From Candidatus Saccharimonadota bacterium (GTDB taxonomy: Bacteria > Patescibacteriota > Saccharimonadia > Saccharimonadales > UBA4665), in contig JAQGGZ010000005.1 in the NCBI GenBank assembly GCA_028289125.1, forward strand, positions 62,001 through 126,000: a stretch of 64,000 nt of DNA. Direction: 5' to 3'. The first letter of the stretch is position 1; every line of letters starts with the position of its first letter. This document shows positions 9,141 through 16,474 of the stretch, one piece after another. Below the pieces are notes generated by a model, which was given only the letters and a program-made list of their open reading frames with translations, did no database searches and was not told where the DNA came from. Both the position numbers and the translations under genes were made by a program.

Positions 9141-9398
9141 TTAGTGACGCTCAAGAAAAATACGTTTTAACAGAGATAATGTCAGCGTCGAAAGCATAAA
9201 ACCTATTACAGGAACCAGCGCGTTTATCCAGGGATCGATGTGCACGACGAAGCGCAGATAAAAAGCTACGACGATATATGTCAGGATCATAATACTAACC
9301 CGTCGGGTCCAGCTCGTCTCCCACCGCTTGTCGCCCTCGACACGGGCATTACGTTTCTCAAGCTGTTCGACGCGGCTTTCTATGTCTGTCCCGTTCAT
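9141..9398 (-). CDS. Small coiled-coil membrane protein
   Basis: 85 aa. N-terminal Glu/Arg-rich helix (IESRVEQLEKRNARVEGDKRWETSW) followed by two TM helices (~35-52 and ~57-77) with a basic end. It overlaps the upstream sugar transferase gene by 4 bp (ATGA), so it is coupled to it. Small proteins of this type are common and unassigned; an accessory role for the membrane-bound transferase is an inference. Confidence 0.7.
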   Translation of the reverse strand: MNGTDIESRVEQLEKRNARVEGDKRWETSWTRRVSIMILTYIVVAFYLRFVVHIDPWINALVPVIGFMLSTLTLSLLKRIFLERH

Positions 9399-10066
9399 GC
9401 CGCCGTCCTCTCCTCGGTTGCTGCCATATCCACATTTTCGACGACTTCCATATTCGCGAGCAACATGTCGATTGGCGCTCTCGCCAGGATTTTCATATCT
9501 GCCGTTAAGGACGCCGTATCAAAGTAACGAAGATCAAGCTCAGCCGACTGGCGGTAAATCTCCCGGCTGATACCATTGCGGAAGTGGTGACGGTACGCCT
9601 GACTGGGCCCGGCTAAACCTGGTCGCGTCGCTTGGTAATACCCGTGCCACTCATCAAACAAGTGCGGAGCGACGTCAGCCATGAATTCTATATCAGGCGC
9701 GACCATCGGCCGCGCACCCACCAGTGACATCGAGCCGTCGATGACGTTGCGGATCTGGGGTAGCTCATCCAGCCCGGATTGACGTAGTAATTGGCCGATC
9801 CGGCTGGCCCGTGGATCGAAAGTTCCGTATGTTCTTTCACTCATGGCTGACTTCGCAATGGTACGGAACTTCAAAGCCTTGAACGGTTCACCGCCTTTTC
9901 CTAAGCGCTCTTGCTCGAAAAATGGATTGAAGTCCTTCGTGTCGACGGCGGCCACCGTTCCGATTACGGCTGCTGCGGGCAATATGCTCGCAGCGATGAT
10001 TGAGCCGCCGATAAGGTCGAGGCGTCGTTTTGTATCGCTTGTCAGGTATTCTATGCCGGTTTTCAT
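9395..10066 (-). CDS. Bacterial sugar-phosphate transferase (monotopic phosphoglycosyl transferase)
   Basis: 223 aa. Signatures of the WcaJ/PglC-type family: KRRLDLIGGSIIA membrane re-entrant start, QERLGKGGEPFKALKFRT, then LLRQSGLDELPQIRNVIDGSMSLVGARP. The Asp-Glu pair in LDELPQ is the catalytic dyad. These enzymes move a sugar phosphate onto undecaprenyl phosphate at the cytoplasmic face to start a surface glycan. It lacks the N-terminal four-helix domain of WcaJ, so it is the small form. GARP replaces the more usual GPRP. Confidence 0.88.
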   Translation of the reverse strand: MKTGIEYLTSDTKRRLDLIGGSIIAASILPAAAVIGTVAAVDTKDFNPFFEQERLGKGGEPFKALKFRTIAKSAMSERTYGTFDPRASRIGQLLRQSGLDELPQIRNVIDGSMSLVGARPMVAPDIEFMADVAPHLFDEWHGYYQATRPGLAGPSQAYRHHFRNGISREIYRQSAELDLRYFDTASLTADMKILARAPIDMLLANMEVVENVDMAATEERTAA

Positions 10067-10120
10067 TCGATTGAGCTCATTCTAAACCAGCCAGCCAGCT
10101 TACGCCACATTTTAAAAACG

Positions 10121-10564
10121 TTACTGTGCATTTACCGGCCGAGACGACCGCTTGCGGAAGTGATAGGCGTATCGATCCTTATTATGCCATTTAGGAAAAT
10201 CCAAACGCACGAAATGTATGTTGAGTTTTTCAGCCTCGCTGCTCGAGTAACCGTCTAGCTGGGCTGGCGAATAAAGGTATAGTTCGACTCCCCGTAAATT
10301 GTCTATGCCCTCGATGGCGGCGACTGATCCAAGAAGATGAGATACGACGTCTTCATGGATGAGCCTGTCTCGGTTCCAGCCCTTACATTGTACATAGCGG
10401 CGGACACCATCTTTGCTTGCGATAAGATCGATACCATGATCATTTACACCCAGACTTCCATTGTCGATGACTTCCCAGCCAGCCTGGCGCAAGGTCTGGG
10501 CCACGAAGTACTCGTACCGGCGACCGGCCTGGCGTTGTTTTATTTCTTGGTATTTTTGATACAT
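10121..10564 (-). CDS. Mrr-like PD-(D/E)XK nuclease-fold protein
   Basis: 147 aa. Residues ~10-75 carry an Mrr/restriction-endonuclease-like core: RRYEYFVAQTLRQAGWEV, then HGIDLIASKDGVRRYVQCKGW, which fits Asp...Gln-x-Lys of the fold (Gln in place of Glu, as in Mrr). No methylase is nearby, so it may be a repair or defence nuclease. TATAGT ends 6 nt before the ATG without a ribosome site, so it is probably leaderless. Confidence 0.78.
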   Translation of the reverse strand: MYQKYQEIKQRQAGRRYEYFVAQTLRQAGWEVIDNGSLGVNDHGIDLIASKDGVRRYVQCKGWNRDRLIHEDVVSHLLGSVAAIEGIDNLRGVELYLYSPAQLDGYSSSEAEKLNIHFVRLDFPKWHNKDRYAYHFRKRSSRPVNAQ

Positions 10565-10608
10565 GTCATCACTATAGCACTTGCGCTTAGATGCGGACGG
10601 AAATTACC

Positions 10609-10860
10609 TTAGCGGTGGTTGCAACCGATCCGGCAGCAAGGGCGGCGAACACCTTGTAACAATTCGGTAATCGTCCGCTCGATGTGGTTGGATCTGGTTT
10701 CTGGTCGCTTCGGGCTGAGTATCCAGCAGATCCATTCGTTCCGCGCGAGCGGGGTCAGGTCTTGCCATCGTTCGATGGCTGATTCGTCGGCTACGAGAGC
10801 TTTGCGCAAGTCAGCTGGGATCTCATGGACTACACCGTTAGCGAGCTCGGTTTGGGCCAT
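10609..10860 (-). CDS. YdeI/OmdA-like small protein
   Basis: 83 aa. The stretch VVHEIPADLRKALVADESAIERWQDLTPLARNEWICWI and the Cys-rich end RRPCCRIGCNHR match the C-terminal domain of the YdeI/OmpD-associated family. The exact role in bacteria is unknown. TATAGT ends 6 nt before the ATG. It is divergent from the 81-aa gene at 10902, and the two -10 boxes are about 20 bp apart. Confidence 0.72.
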   Translation of the reverse strand: MAQTELANGVVHEIPADLRKALVADESAIERWQDLTPLARNEWICWILSPKRPETRSNHIERTITELLQGVRRPCCRIGCNHR

Positions 10861-10901
10861 GACTTAACTATATCAAATGACATGTGGTTATAATTCTGCG
10901 T

Positions 10902-11147
10902 ATGGCATTCAATCACTATGCGAAAATCAAACGTATCTTAGAGCAACAACCGGACAGCTGGATAATACGGCGGATCGACAAGCCGACCAGGGTTAAGAAT
11001 TTCAAAGGGAAAATGGTTGAGTTCGACCATTATTACCGTCTGTATGATGGCGGTGGTGAACCGATAAAATATTGTAAGTTTCAGCAACTTGAACGTTTGG
11101 CCAGAGTACTGGGGGTACCGGCCGAAGATCTGCCGGTCGTCAATTAA
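10902..11147 (+). CDS. Hypothetical 81-aa protein
   Basis: 81 aa; not recognised. Basic N-terminal half (FNHYAKIKRILEQQPDSWIIRRIDKPTRVKNFKGKMVEFDHYYRLY, shown in part) and a C-terminal helix ending ERLARVLGVPAEDLPVV. No membrane segment. A consensus TATAAT at 10889-10894 ends 7 nt before ATG 10902, which supports this start over the in-frame GTG at 10884, because that GTG overlaps the promoter. Confidence 0.65.
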   Translation: MAFNHYAKIKRILEQQPDSWIIRRIDKPTRVKNFKGKMVEFDHYYRLYDGGGEPIKYCKFQQLERLARVLGVPAEDLPVVN

Positions 11148-11249
11148 TTCGGGTCCATGTTGGACTCACCAACGCTCAACCGTCAGTTAGGCCGTAGTTA
11201 TCCCTGACGGCCGTGCTTCGCAACTTTTATGCACTAGAGGTTGAGGAAG

Positions 11250-11435
11250 TCAGGAGTTTACTAATCGCTTAATACTATTAGCGACTTCTTGCAGTGGTTT
11301 AGTCGCGTCAATAATTACGGCAATGGACTCGTCGTACAGATCATCCATAGCGTGCTTTCGATCTAATATCCCCAGAATTTTAGCCAAGGCTGACTTGCCG
11401 CTGCCGGCTGAACCAGTTACGTAGATAAATGACAT
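11250..11435 (-). pseudogene. Remnant of a P-loop kinase (internal deletion)
   Basis: Only 61 aa. It starts with a clean Walker A (VTGSAGSGKSALAK) and a KHAMDDLYDE segment but then goes straight into a C-terminal-like end (VIIDATKPLQEVANSIKRLV). Normal proteins of this type have about 180 residues with a Walker B and lid, all absent here. An in-frame deletion is the simplest reading. A TATCAT box 7 nt upstream suggests it may still be transcribed. Confidence 0.5.
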
Positions 11436-11541
11436 GCACCTAATGATAAAACCCCTGAATGTTACAAAGTTATCAGCTGCCTACCCAAATAATTAACAGA
11501 GGATTATAACTTCTGTTAATCTTAGTTTTAGCCTTGCAAGA

Positions 11542-12456
11542 CTATTCTCCTAGAAGTTCTGCAAGCGAATTTCTCTGAGTTATAGCGAGTTGGCTATCAG
11601 GTGTTGTCAACATAGTTCCATGAAGGGCTATCCATCCTCTGACAGCAACAATATCGTAGATTCTTTCTCTTTCAAGCACAGTAAGTTTTCTAGATTGTTC
11701 GTAATTAGCTATATACTCGCTTAAATCCGAGATACCGCCCTCGTCCGACTCGAGTATGTCCCATAAAGTCCCCGCTAAACAAAATGCCAAGGGTGCATAG
11801 TTGGCGTCAGCGAAATCGATCACGCCTACAAGCGTACCGTTCGAAACAATAATGTTATTACGCTTAATATCCATGGGTACGAATCCGCTCGGTAGTTGAT
11901 CCCATAAATCCTCGAGTTCTAACAGTTTTTGACGTGATAGCTCGTCGATGGTTTTAAATTTCACATCATTTGTTTCAGGTTCATAAAAATTATAATTTTT
12001 TAGAGGGTCAAACCCACCAAAATATTCATGATCCAAGGAATATAGATGGATTCGTCCGTGCGTACGCCCTAAGTCATGCACTAGCCCACGTCCATAATTC
12101 TCTGGATGATAGCCTGCGATTGCGCGGGTCAGAGTTGTAGCGTGCTCTCCGTGATCACTGCGAATGAAGTTTACGGGCTCACTAGTAATTGACGGAATAT
12201 AATCAGGCACTGGAAGCCCGGAAATCGCGAGCTTTCCTACAAATTCCACCTCTCTTAAAACGATGTTTCGTTCATGCGTTGTCTTATAGTATTTGAGGAA
12301 GTACTCACTGCTGTCGTGATCTCTGATCTTTAGGACGGTGTTCGATATCCCCTCTGCTACCTCTTCGTGCGTATCGAGCCCAATGCCATAAGCGTCCAAT
12401 GTGGATTCTAGAAGTGGTAAGGTCAGACTCACCTGCGTATCCGGGTTTATTCTCAT
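11542..12456 (-). CDS. APH/homoserine-kinase-like phosphotransferase
   Basis: 304 aa. Kinase-like fold of the aminoglycoside phosphotransferase family: ATP-site Lys in YFLKYYK, catalytic loop VPMDIKRNNIIV (Asp and Asn kept, with Pro-Met where His-Gly is usual), and metal-binding GVIDFADANY. The substrate is unknown; family members act on aminoglycosides, homoserine, choline or nucleoside-like compounds. It lies 3 bp after the Nudix gene and is last in the low-GC nucleotide cassette, so a small metabolite linked to nucleotides is more likely than an antibiotic (inference). Confidence 0.8.
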   Translation of the reverse strand: MRINPDTQVSLTLPLLESTLDAYGIGLDTHEEVAEGISNTVLKIRDHDSSEYFLKYYKTTHERNIVLREVEFVGKLAISGLPVPDYIPSITSEPVNFIRSDHGEHATTLTRAIAGYHPENYGRGLVHDLGRTHGRIHLYSLDHEYFGGFDPLKNYNFYEPETNDVKFKTIDELSRQKLLELEDLWDQLPSGFVPMDIKRNNIIVSNGTLVGVIDFADANYAPLAFCLAGTLWDILESDEGGISDLSEYIANYEQSRKLTVLERERIYDIVAVRGWIALHGTMLTTPDSQLAITQRNSLAELLGE

Positions 12457-12459
12457 GTC

Positions 12460-12921
12460 CTAAATTCTAACGAAGTCTGACTCTGTAGCAACGCTGAGCC
12501 TGCCAAGCGCCCATGCAGCTGCTTCAACCACAGTTTCAATTTTAGGCTCAAATGAATCTAGCTGATCGATCTCTACCCAGGCATATTCGCTGTACTCTTC
12601 ATTTAGAGAGATTTCGCCGCCTTCATAAACACACGCGGCGTGTGGTAGCACCATACTATTCCCGTCTTGTTTCCTAAAAAGCAGATTATAACTTTCCTTC
12701 GGCAATACTTTTAAGCTAACTCGATCACCCACTTCTTCATTTTTCTCACGCTGCATGCCGGCGAGTAGCGTTTCATCTGTGGTTTCCATTTTGCCACCTA
12801 TAAATGAAAAAACGCCGTCAAAATCCGCCTCTCCTTTTCGTTTGGCTAATAGTACTGAATCAAGTTCTTGATTCAGTACCACCAGTTTTTGACAATATTG
12901 AAATGATAGATTTTCAGCCAT
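12460..12921 (-). CDS. Nudix hydrolase
   Basis: 153 aa. Nudix box GGKMETTDETLLAGMQREKN then EEVGD keeps the R-E...E-E-x-G core; the first Glu position is Asp. The N-terminal FSFIGGK is the usual lead-in. Substrate unknown; a nucleoside diphosphate derivative is expected. It is 13 bp from the upstream Nudix gene and 3 bp from the downstream APH-like kinase, so it is one transcript with them. Confidence 0.85.
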   Translation of the reverse strand: MAENLSFQYCQKLVVLNQELDSVLLAKRKGEADFDGVFSFIGGKMETTDETLLAGMQREKNEEVGDRVSLKVLPKESYNLLFRKQDGNSMVLPHAACVYEGGEISLNEEYSEYAWVEIDQLDSFEPKIETVVEAAAWALGRLSVATESDFVRI

Positions 12922-12934
12922 AGTAGCTTATCCT

Positions 12935-13384
12935 TTATATATTCCAGCCGAAGTTTGTGTATATATCTCCCGAAGTGACTGCACTTAATACCGATTTTAC
13001 GGCGGGAATCATGTTCTCAGGCAATTCATCAGCGGCGTACCACTCTAGTAAGTTGCACTTCTCAGGCTCCATATTGGTAATATTACCCGACCAACCCTTG
13101 GCTTCAAAATAGAAGTCTACTCTCTCGTTGGCGTTACCGGCCACATCTGATTTTCTGTGTAATACATGCACTAATTTTAATGCAGTATCCTCGATTGTAA
13201 TGCCTAGTTCCTCTTTAGCTTCACGTATGACGGCCTCACTGAGTGTTTCGCCGCCATCTACATGTCCTGCAGGTAGAGAGAAATCACCATCGTGGTATCC
13301 TGTGTTTTTTCGCTGTAGTAGTAAAATCTTATTATTGTCTCTGAGAATAACGTAGACAGCGGGTATCAAACGGAAGTGATTCAC
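12935..13384 (-). CDS. Nudix hydrolase (MutT-like)
   Basis: 149 aa. Canonical Nudix box GHVDGGETLSEAVIREAKEE then LGI. LPAGHVDGG and the surrounding layout resemble MutT/dNTP-type or ADP-ribose-type pyrophosphatases. It overlaps the upstream ribonucleotide reductase gene by 4 bp (ATGA), so it is coupled to it. A role in cleaning or processing nucleotides made by the same cassette is inferred. Confidence 0.88.
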   Translation of the reverse strand: MNHFRLIPAVYVILRDNNKILLLQRKNTGYHDGDFSLPAGHVDGGETLSEAVIREAKEELGITIEDTALKLVHVLHRKSDVAGNANERVDFYFEAKGWSGNITNMEPEKCNLLEWYAADELPENMIPAVKSVLSAVTSGDIYTNFGWNI

Positions 13385-15144
13385 TTAGAGTCGCCTAGCT
13401 TTAATGGTTGTAATGAATGCGTACCTTCTCGATATATAGTAATACCACTCATGCCGTCTTGCCATGCTTTGTAGTATATATTCTGTACGTCCGATGGGGT
13501 TGTGTCTGACGGCATATTTACTGTTTTCGAAACAGCCTCATCAATTACCTTCTGTACTCCTGCAGCCATGTTCAAATGATTAACTACAGAGATTGCTGTT
13601 GCATTTTCACACACTTCCAAAACGGCTGCTTCATGCTTAGTCGGTATAATGCGTCCACTCTTTATACCGTTAAAGCGGTCTGCGGCTATGCCCTGCATTT
13701 CAAGGTGGTCTGCCACTGGTGCAATTAATTCGCCAACCGAATTAGTAAATGAGAAATGGGGTTCTATGCCCGTAGAAGCATCGATCACTAAGCTGCTACG
13801 ACCGGTTGGTGGTAAGGCGGTTGTAGTCACATTCCTTAGATGTCTAGATGACTTGATTACCTGAGCTAATCTTGACCAGTCGTCACCGCTTACCATTTCG
13901 GTATCAATCTCGCTAAATAACTTATCAAGTAACGGACGCTCAGCGGTATGTCTATTCATAGGATTTTCATCACTTATGTTTAGTAGGTTCATTGCACCAC
14001 AAGACCCGCGCTCTTCGGCGAGATTTATGGAGGCCAATTTAGAATTATAGTTTACCCACGCTATAGCATTTTGGACACTTTGTACCGCTTCTTCACTAGA
14101 ATAGCTAACACCCATTTTTACTAGTAGATCAGCAACCCCACAAATCCCTACACCTATCTTTCGTTTGAGACGCATAATATGCGTGCTTTTCGGGGTAGTG
14201 TAGTTTTGTAAGCTTAGTTCAAGACAGTTGTCCAGTACCCGTGTCATCATGCGCGAAGTAGTCGCCAGCTTGTCATAATCAATAGTAAACTTGTCGCCGT
14301 TCTGTTTGAGGAATTTCCCAAGATTAATATATCCAAACTGACAGGTTTCGCCAGGCGCTAAGCCAACCTCAGCGCAAGGCGCAGTAGTTTGGTAAAGGCC
14401 TATTCCGGGAGTTGGATTGCGGTCATTCATACGATTTAGGAAAATCAGGCCTGGATCGGCTGACATGTGCGCCGCTTCACCTATTTGATTGAAAATGGAA
14501 CTTGCCTTAACTTTCGAGCCATCGTCGAGATCAATAACTCCATCCGACCCTACTGCTCCCATAAATTCATCATCAACGTCAACAGATATATTGAACTTCC
14601 ACGTCGACCCGTCTCTTGCCGATTCGCGCTTCGCGTCAATAAATTCTCGTATTTTAGGGTGTCGTACAGGTATGATCGCCATATTCCCTACTGGACGATC
14701 CTCCATCCCGCTTTCCGAACCTGTTACTGCAACTCGATTCAGGTAATCAAGCATTGACACTGGGTCTTCTGTATCCCCAAGATTAAAGCCGGTTCCCATA
14801 CCTTGCTGGTGTAGTGTGTCGATCATGCTTTTCACGTTCTTCAAGTCGCCCCTCAGGTCTACCGGAGGCATTGTGCAGGCAGTTAGCGGCTTCTCGGCGT
14901 ATCTTCCAGCATTCGTTAATACAGGCGTGCTCATAACCACTTCACCTTTATCACACATTTCACCAAATTCTTGTGCAAGTTTCCCACTTACATGTTGTGG
15001 AGTGCCAAATTGTTCTTCGGCTGCGAATGCAGTTTGTACGACACGTTCGATCATATTTGCCGCAGATTCATCGTTGCTAATAATGTTGCCTTGTCGTAGT
15101 ACGCTTTCAGCACCGCTAGAAGGAATAAAAGTAGATTTATACAT
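13381..15144 (-). CDS. Atypical ribonucleotide reductase catalytic subunit (class II-like)
   Basis: 587 aa. RNR barrel features: ACTMPPVD (first redox Cys ~C90), GMGTGFNL, TTAPCAEVGLAPGETCQFGYINL in part (thiyl Cys ~C257 and second redox Cys ~C268), LPPTGRSS phosphate loop, and a C-terminal ITIYREGTHSLQPL like the YRDGS segment of NrdJ. There is no ATP cone and no second subunit nearby, which points to B12-dependent class II. Odd points: the Asn normally two before the thiyl Cys (NPCxE) is Ala, and the protein stops right after the YREG segment, so the Cys-rich C-terminal tail that usually re-reduces the active site is missing. Start ATG 15144 has GGAG 10 nt upstream; the TTG at 15153 is rejected. 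Confidence 0.8.
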   Translation of the reverse strand: MYKSTFIPSSGAESVLRQGNIISNDESAANMIERVVQTAFAAEEQFGTPQHVSGKLAQEFGEMCDKGEVVMSTPVLTNAGRYAEKPLTACTMPPVDLRGDLKNVKSMIDTLHQQGMGTGFNLGDTEDPVSMLDYLNRVAVTGSESGMEDRPVGNMAIIPVRHPKIREFIDAKRESARDGSTWKFNISVDVDDEFMGAVGSDGVIDLDDGSKVKASSIFNQIGEAAHMSADPGLIFLNRMNDRNPTPGIGLYQTTAPCAEVGLAPGETCQFGYINLGKFLKQNGDKFTIDYDKLATTSRMMTRVLDNCLELSLQNYTTPKSTHIMRLKRKIGVGICGVADLLVKMGVSYSSEEAVQSVQNAIAWVNYNSKLASINLAEERGSCGAMNLLNISDENPMNRHTAERPLLDKLFSEIDTEMVSGDDWSRLAQVIKSSRHLRNVTTTALPPTGRSSLVIDASTGIEPHFSFTNSVGELIAPVADHLEMQGIAADRFNGIKSGRIIPTKHEAAVLEVCENATAISVVNHLNMAAGVQKVIDEAVSKTVNMPSDTTPSDVQNIYYKAWQDGMSGITIYREGTHSLQPLKLGDSK

Positions 15145-15703
15145 ACGGATCAATCTCCAAGCCTATTAATGTGGCTTCCACGCTGGCGCGCAGATCGTCA
15201 TAAGTGCCCTCATTAATAATGGTAGCGATTGCTAGGCGACCAACTTCAATTATTGATTGGTTACTGCTGCTTGTAGAAATCGACTCACCGCTCTCCCAGC
15301 TTTGGAAAGTTGCAAGGTCTACATCATCCCCGACCCTTCCACGCGATAATGCTCGCTCGTATCGTAGGCGCTGAGCTGCGTCGCACTTTATAATCTTTCC
15401 CCCAGCTTCGCCTGCAAAATACTCCGCTTCCGCTTTCGAATATAGTCCAGAAATGATAACTCTATCCGACTCGCATCGCATAAGCGACGCTTGGATAATT
15501 GCAGACGCGTCACTTGCTCGAAGCTCTCTAGCAACTGCTGTTAATAAAGGACGGGTCGGTTCGCCTAAGTTGTTTGCTTTAATGTGGTCTCGAATAACAT
15601 CACTACTGGTTACGGGTTCGAAACCATGAAAATCGCGCAGAATATTAGCGACTGTGTCTTTGCCGCTACACTGGAACCCTGTAACTCCTAGTAGTTCTGC
15701 CAT
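15137..15703 (-). CDS. Deoxynucleotide monophosphate kinase-like P-loop protein
   Basis: 188 aa. Walker A GVTGFQCSGKDTVANIL close to the start, then SSDVIRDHIK, VIISGLYSKAEAEYF, a basic lid-like stretch RLRYERALSRGR, and an alpha-helical end. This matches dNMP kinase/AAA_33-like kinases and, more distantly, dephospho-CoA kinase. It overlaps the ribonucleotide reductase gene by 8 bp and heads the five-gene cassette. A good minus-strand promoter (TTGACA-17-TATGAA) ends 9 nt before the ATG. Confidence 0.78.
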   Translation of the reverse strand: MAELLGVTGFQCSGKDTVANILRDFHGFEPVTSSDVIRDHIKANNLGEPTRPLLTAVARELRASDASAIIQASLMRCESDRVIISGLYSKAEAEYFAGEAGGKIIKCDAAQRLRYERALSRGRVGDDVDLATFQSWESGESISTSSSNQSIIEVGRLAIATIINEGTYDDLRASVEATLIGLEIDPYV

Positions 15704-15712
15704 GGTCAGTTA

Positions 15713-15741
15713 TTCATAACATACCCAAAGGTATATGTCAA
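15713..15741 (-). promoter_or_regulatory. Sigma70-type promoter of the nucleotide cassette
   Basis: On the minus strand: TTGACA (15741-15736), 17-bp spacer, TATGAA (15718-15713), then 9 nt to the ATG at 15703. A start site about 7 nt after the -10 box leaves almost no 5' UTR. Confidence 0.7.
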
Positions 15742-16042
15742 TAAATTTCCAGGGCGTCGTACACTGTCAAATAATGTGTGATGACTATACGTATCGAGCG
15801 CATGTCGTACGTGAATCTATGCGACTTGACCCATGCGGATAGCTGGTGAGTTATTGACCCCCACCTTCTCTTCTGCTTTTGCATTCTCTCTACTTGGTAC
15901 GCGCGCAAAATTTATTTCGTACTATAGAATTCATCCTGTGCGTTCTTAAAATGCTCGGCACTTTCATTGAGCAAAAACGGTTACTCATCAATATTGTACT
16001 TTCGAACTTACGGCTAGACGGTGAATTACTTCGGTACGAAAT
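15742..16042. other. Intergenic stretch without a supported gene
   Basis: Low-GC DNA between the nucleotide cassette and the tRNA-Asn unit. Both strands hold only short open frames without ribosome sites or recognisable motifs. It may be degraded mobile-element DNA given the tRNA-end repeat beside it, but nothing in the sequence proves that. Confidence 0.5.
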
Positions 16043-16088
16043 AGATAAGCTTTTCGATACAATCATAGATTGCACGAAAAGCTTATCT
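16043..16088 (-). terminator. Long hairpin ending the tRNA-Asn unit
   Basis: Perfect 14-bp stem AGATAAGCTTTTCG (16043-16056) / CGAAAAGCTTATCT (16075-16088). The 18-nt loop contains a further CAATC-ATA-GATTG helix. It directly follows the second copy of the tRNA-Asn 3' end, where a displaced original terminator would be expected. Confidence 0.6.
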
Positions 16089-16259
16089 TGGCTCGGGCGA
16101 CCGGATTATAGCTTCACGCCGGATACCTTTTAAATTTTTACGGATTAGCGATTCGGGCTTGGCATAGGTTTTGGTTAATCACCAAAACATCGAACGTTCG
16201 GTATAATCCGTTCACTCGAGCCAAACAAAAACACCTTCGGCGAGGAAGGTGTTTTTGTT
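16089..16259 (-). repeat. 171-bp structured tRNA-tail unit, copy A (tRNA-Asn)
   Basis: Read on the minus strand after the tRNA: a 15-bp/8-nt-loop hairpin, an inverted copy of the tRNA 3' end (19 of 22 positions pair with the final copy, plus one wobble), a conserved middle with TTCGATGTTTTG...CAAAACCTATGCC, a conserved 20-mer CCGGCGTGAAGCTATAATCC (16122-16103), and a direct copy of the tRNA-Asn 3' end including CCA (16107-16089, 18 of 19 bases identical to 16278-16260). The spacing between the two tRNA ends is 171 bp. The same unit follows tRNA-Gln at 53035-53204. No open frame is present. It is either a tiny mobile element using tRNA 3' ends or a structured RNA; see findings. Confidence 0.75.
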
Positions 16260-16260
16260 T
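16223..16260 (-). terminator. Terminator of tRNA-Asn (inside the repeat unit)
   Basis: 15-bp stem AAACAAAAACACCTT / AAGGTGTTTTTGTTT with an 8-nt loop, starting at the tRNA CCA end. The pairing continues into the tRNA end itself because the inverted copy CGAGCC lies on the far side. Confidence 0.8.
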
Positions 16261-16334
16261 GGCTCGGGCGACTGGATTCGAACCAGTGACATTTCGGTTA
16301 ACAGCCGAACGCTCTACCGCTGAGCTACGCCCGA
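16260..16334 (-). tRNA. tRNA-Asn (anticodon GTT)
   Basis: 75 nt with encoded CCA. Acceptor stem TCGGGCG/CGCCCGA, D-arm GCTCAGCGGTAGAGC, anticodon arm TTCGGCTGTTAACCGAA with GTT in the loop, T-arm CTGGTTCGAATCCAG, discriminator G. All stems pair fully, so it should be functional. Confidence 0.95.
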
Positions 16335-16474
16335 ATACTTCAACTGACTTATTCTACCTGCCGGCGTACAATCTGTAAACCTCTTTGAGAACGATTATGG
16401 CAGTCCCGTGCGTAAGTCATTACGATATGTCTAAAGCGCTTTGAAAAGTAGTAGAAATATGGTATGGTATCGTC

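Noticed and set aside
11492-11520. ATTAACAGA/TCTGTTAAT inverted repeat as terminator of the nucleotide cassette
   Set aside because: The stem has few GC pairs, an 11-nt loop and no T tract on the minus strand. It may only be promoter-region symmetry for the short gene at 11435.
15879-16133. 84-aa open frame upstream of tRNA-Asn as a gene
   Set aside because: No ribosome site or promoter, composition like the surrounding intergenic DNA, and it runs through the tRNA-tail repeat and hairpin.
16089-16334. Reading the tRNA-Asn end copy as the far attachment site of a large genomic island
   Set aside because: The two tRNA-end copies are 171 bp apart and the same 170-bp spacing is seen at tRNA-Gln. 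No integrase is in or near either unit, so a large deleted island at both places is unlikely.
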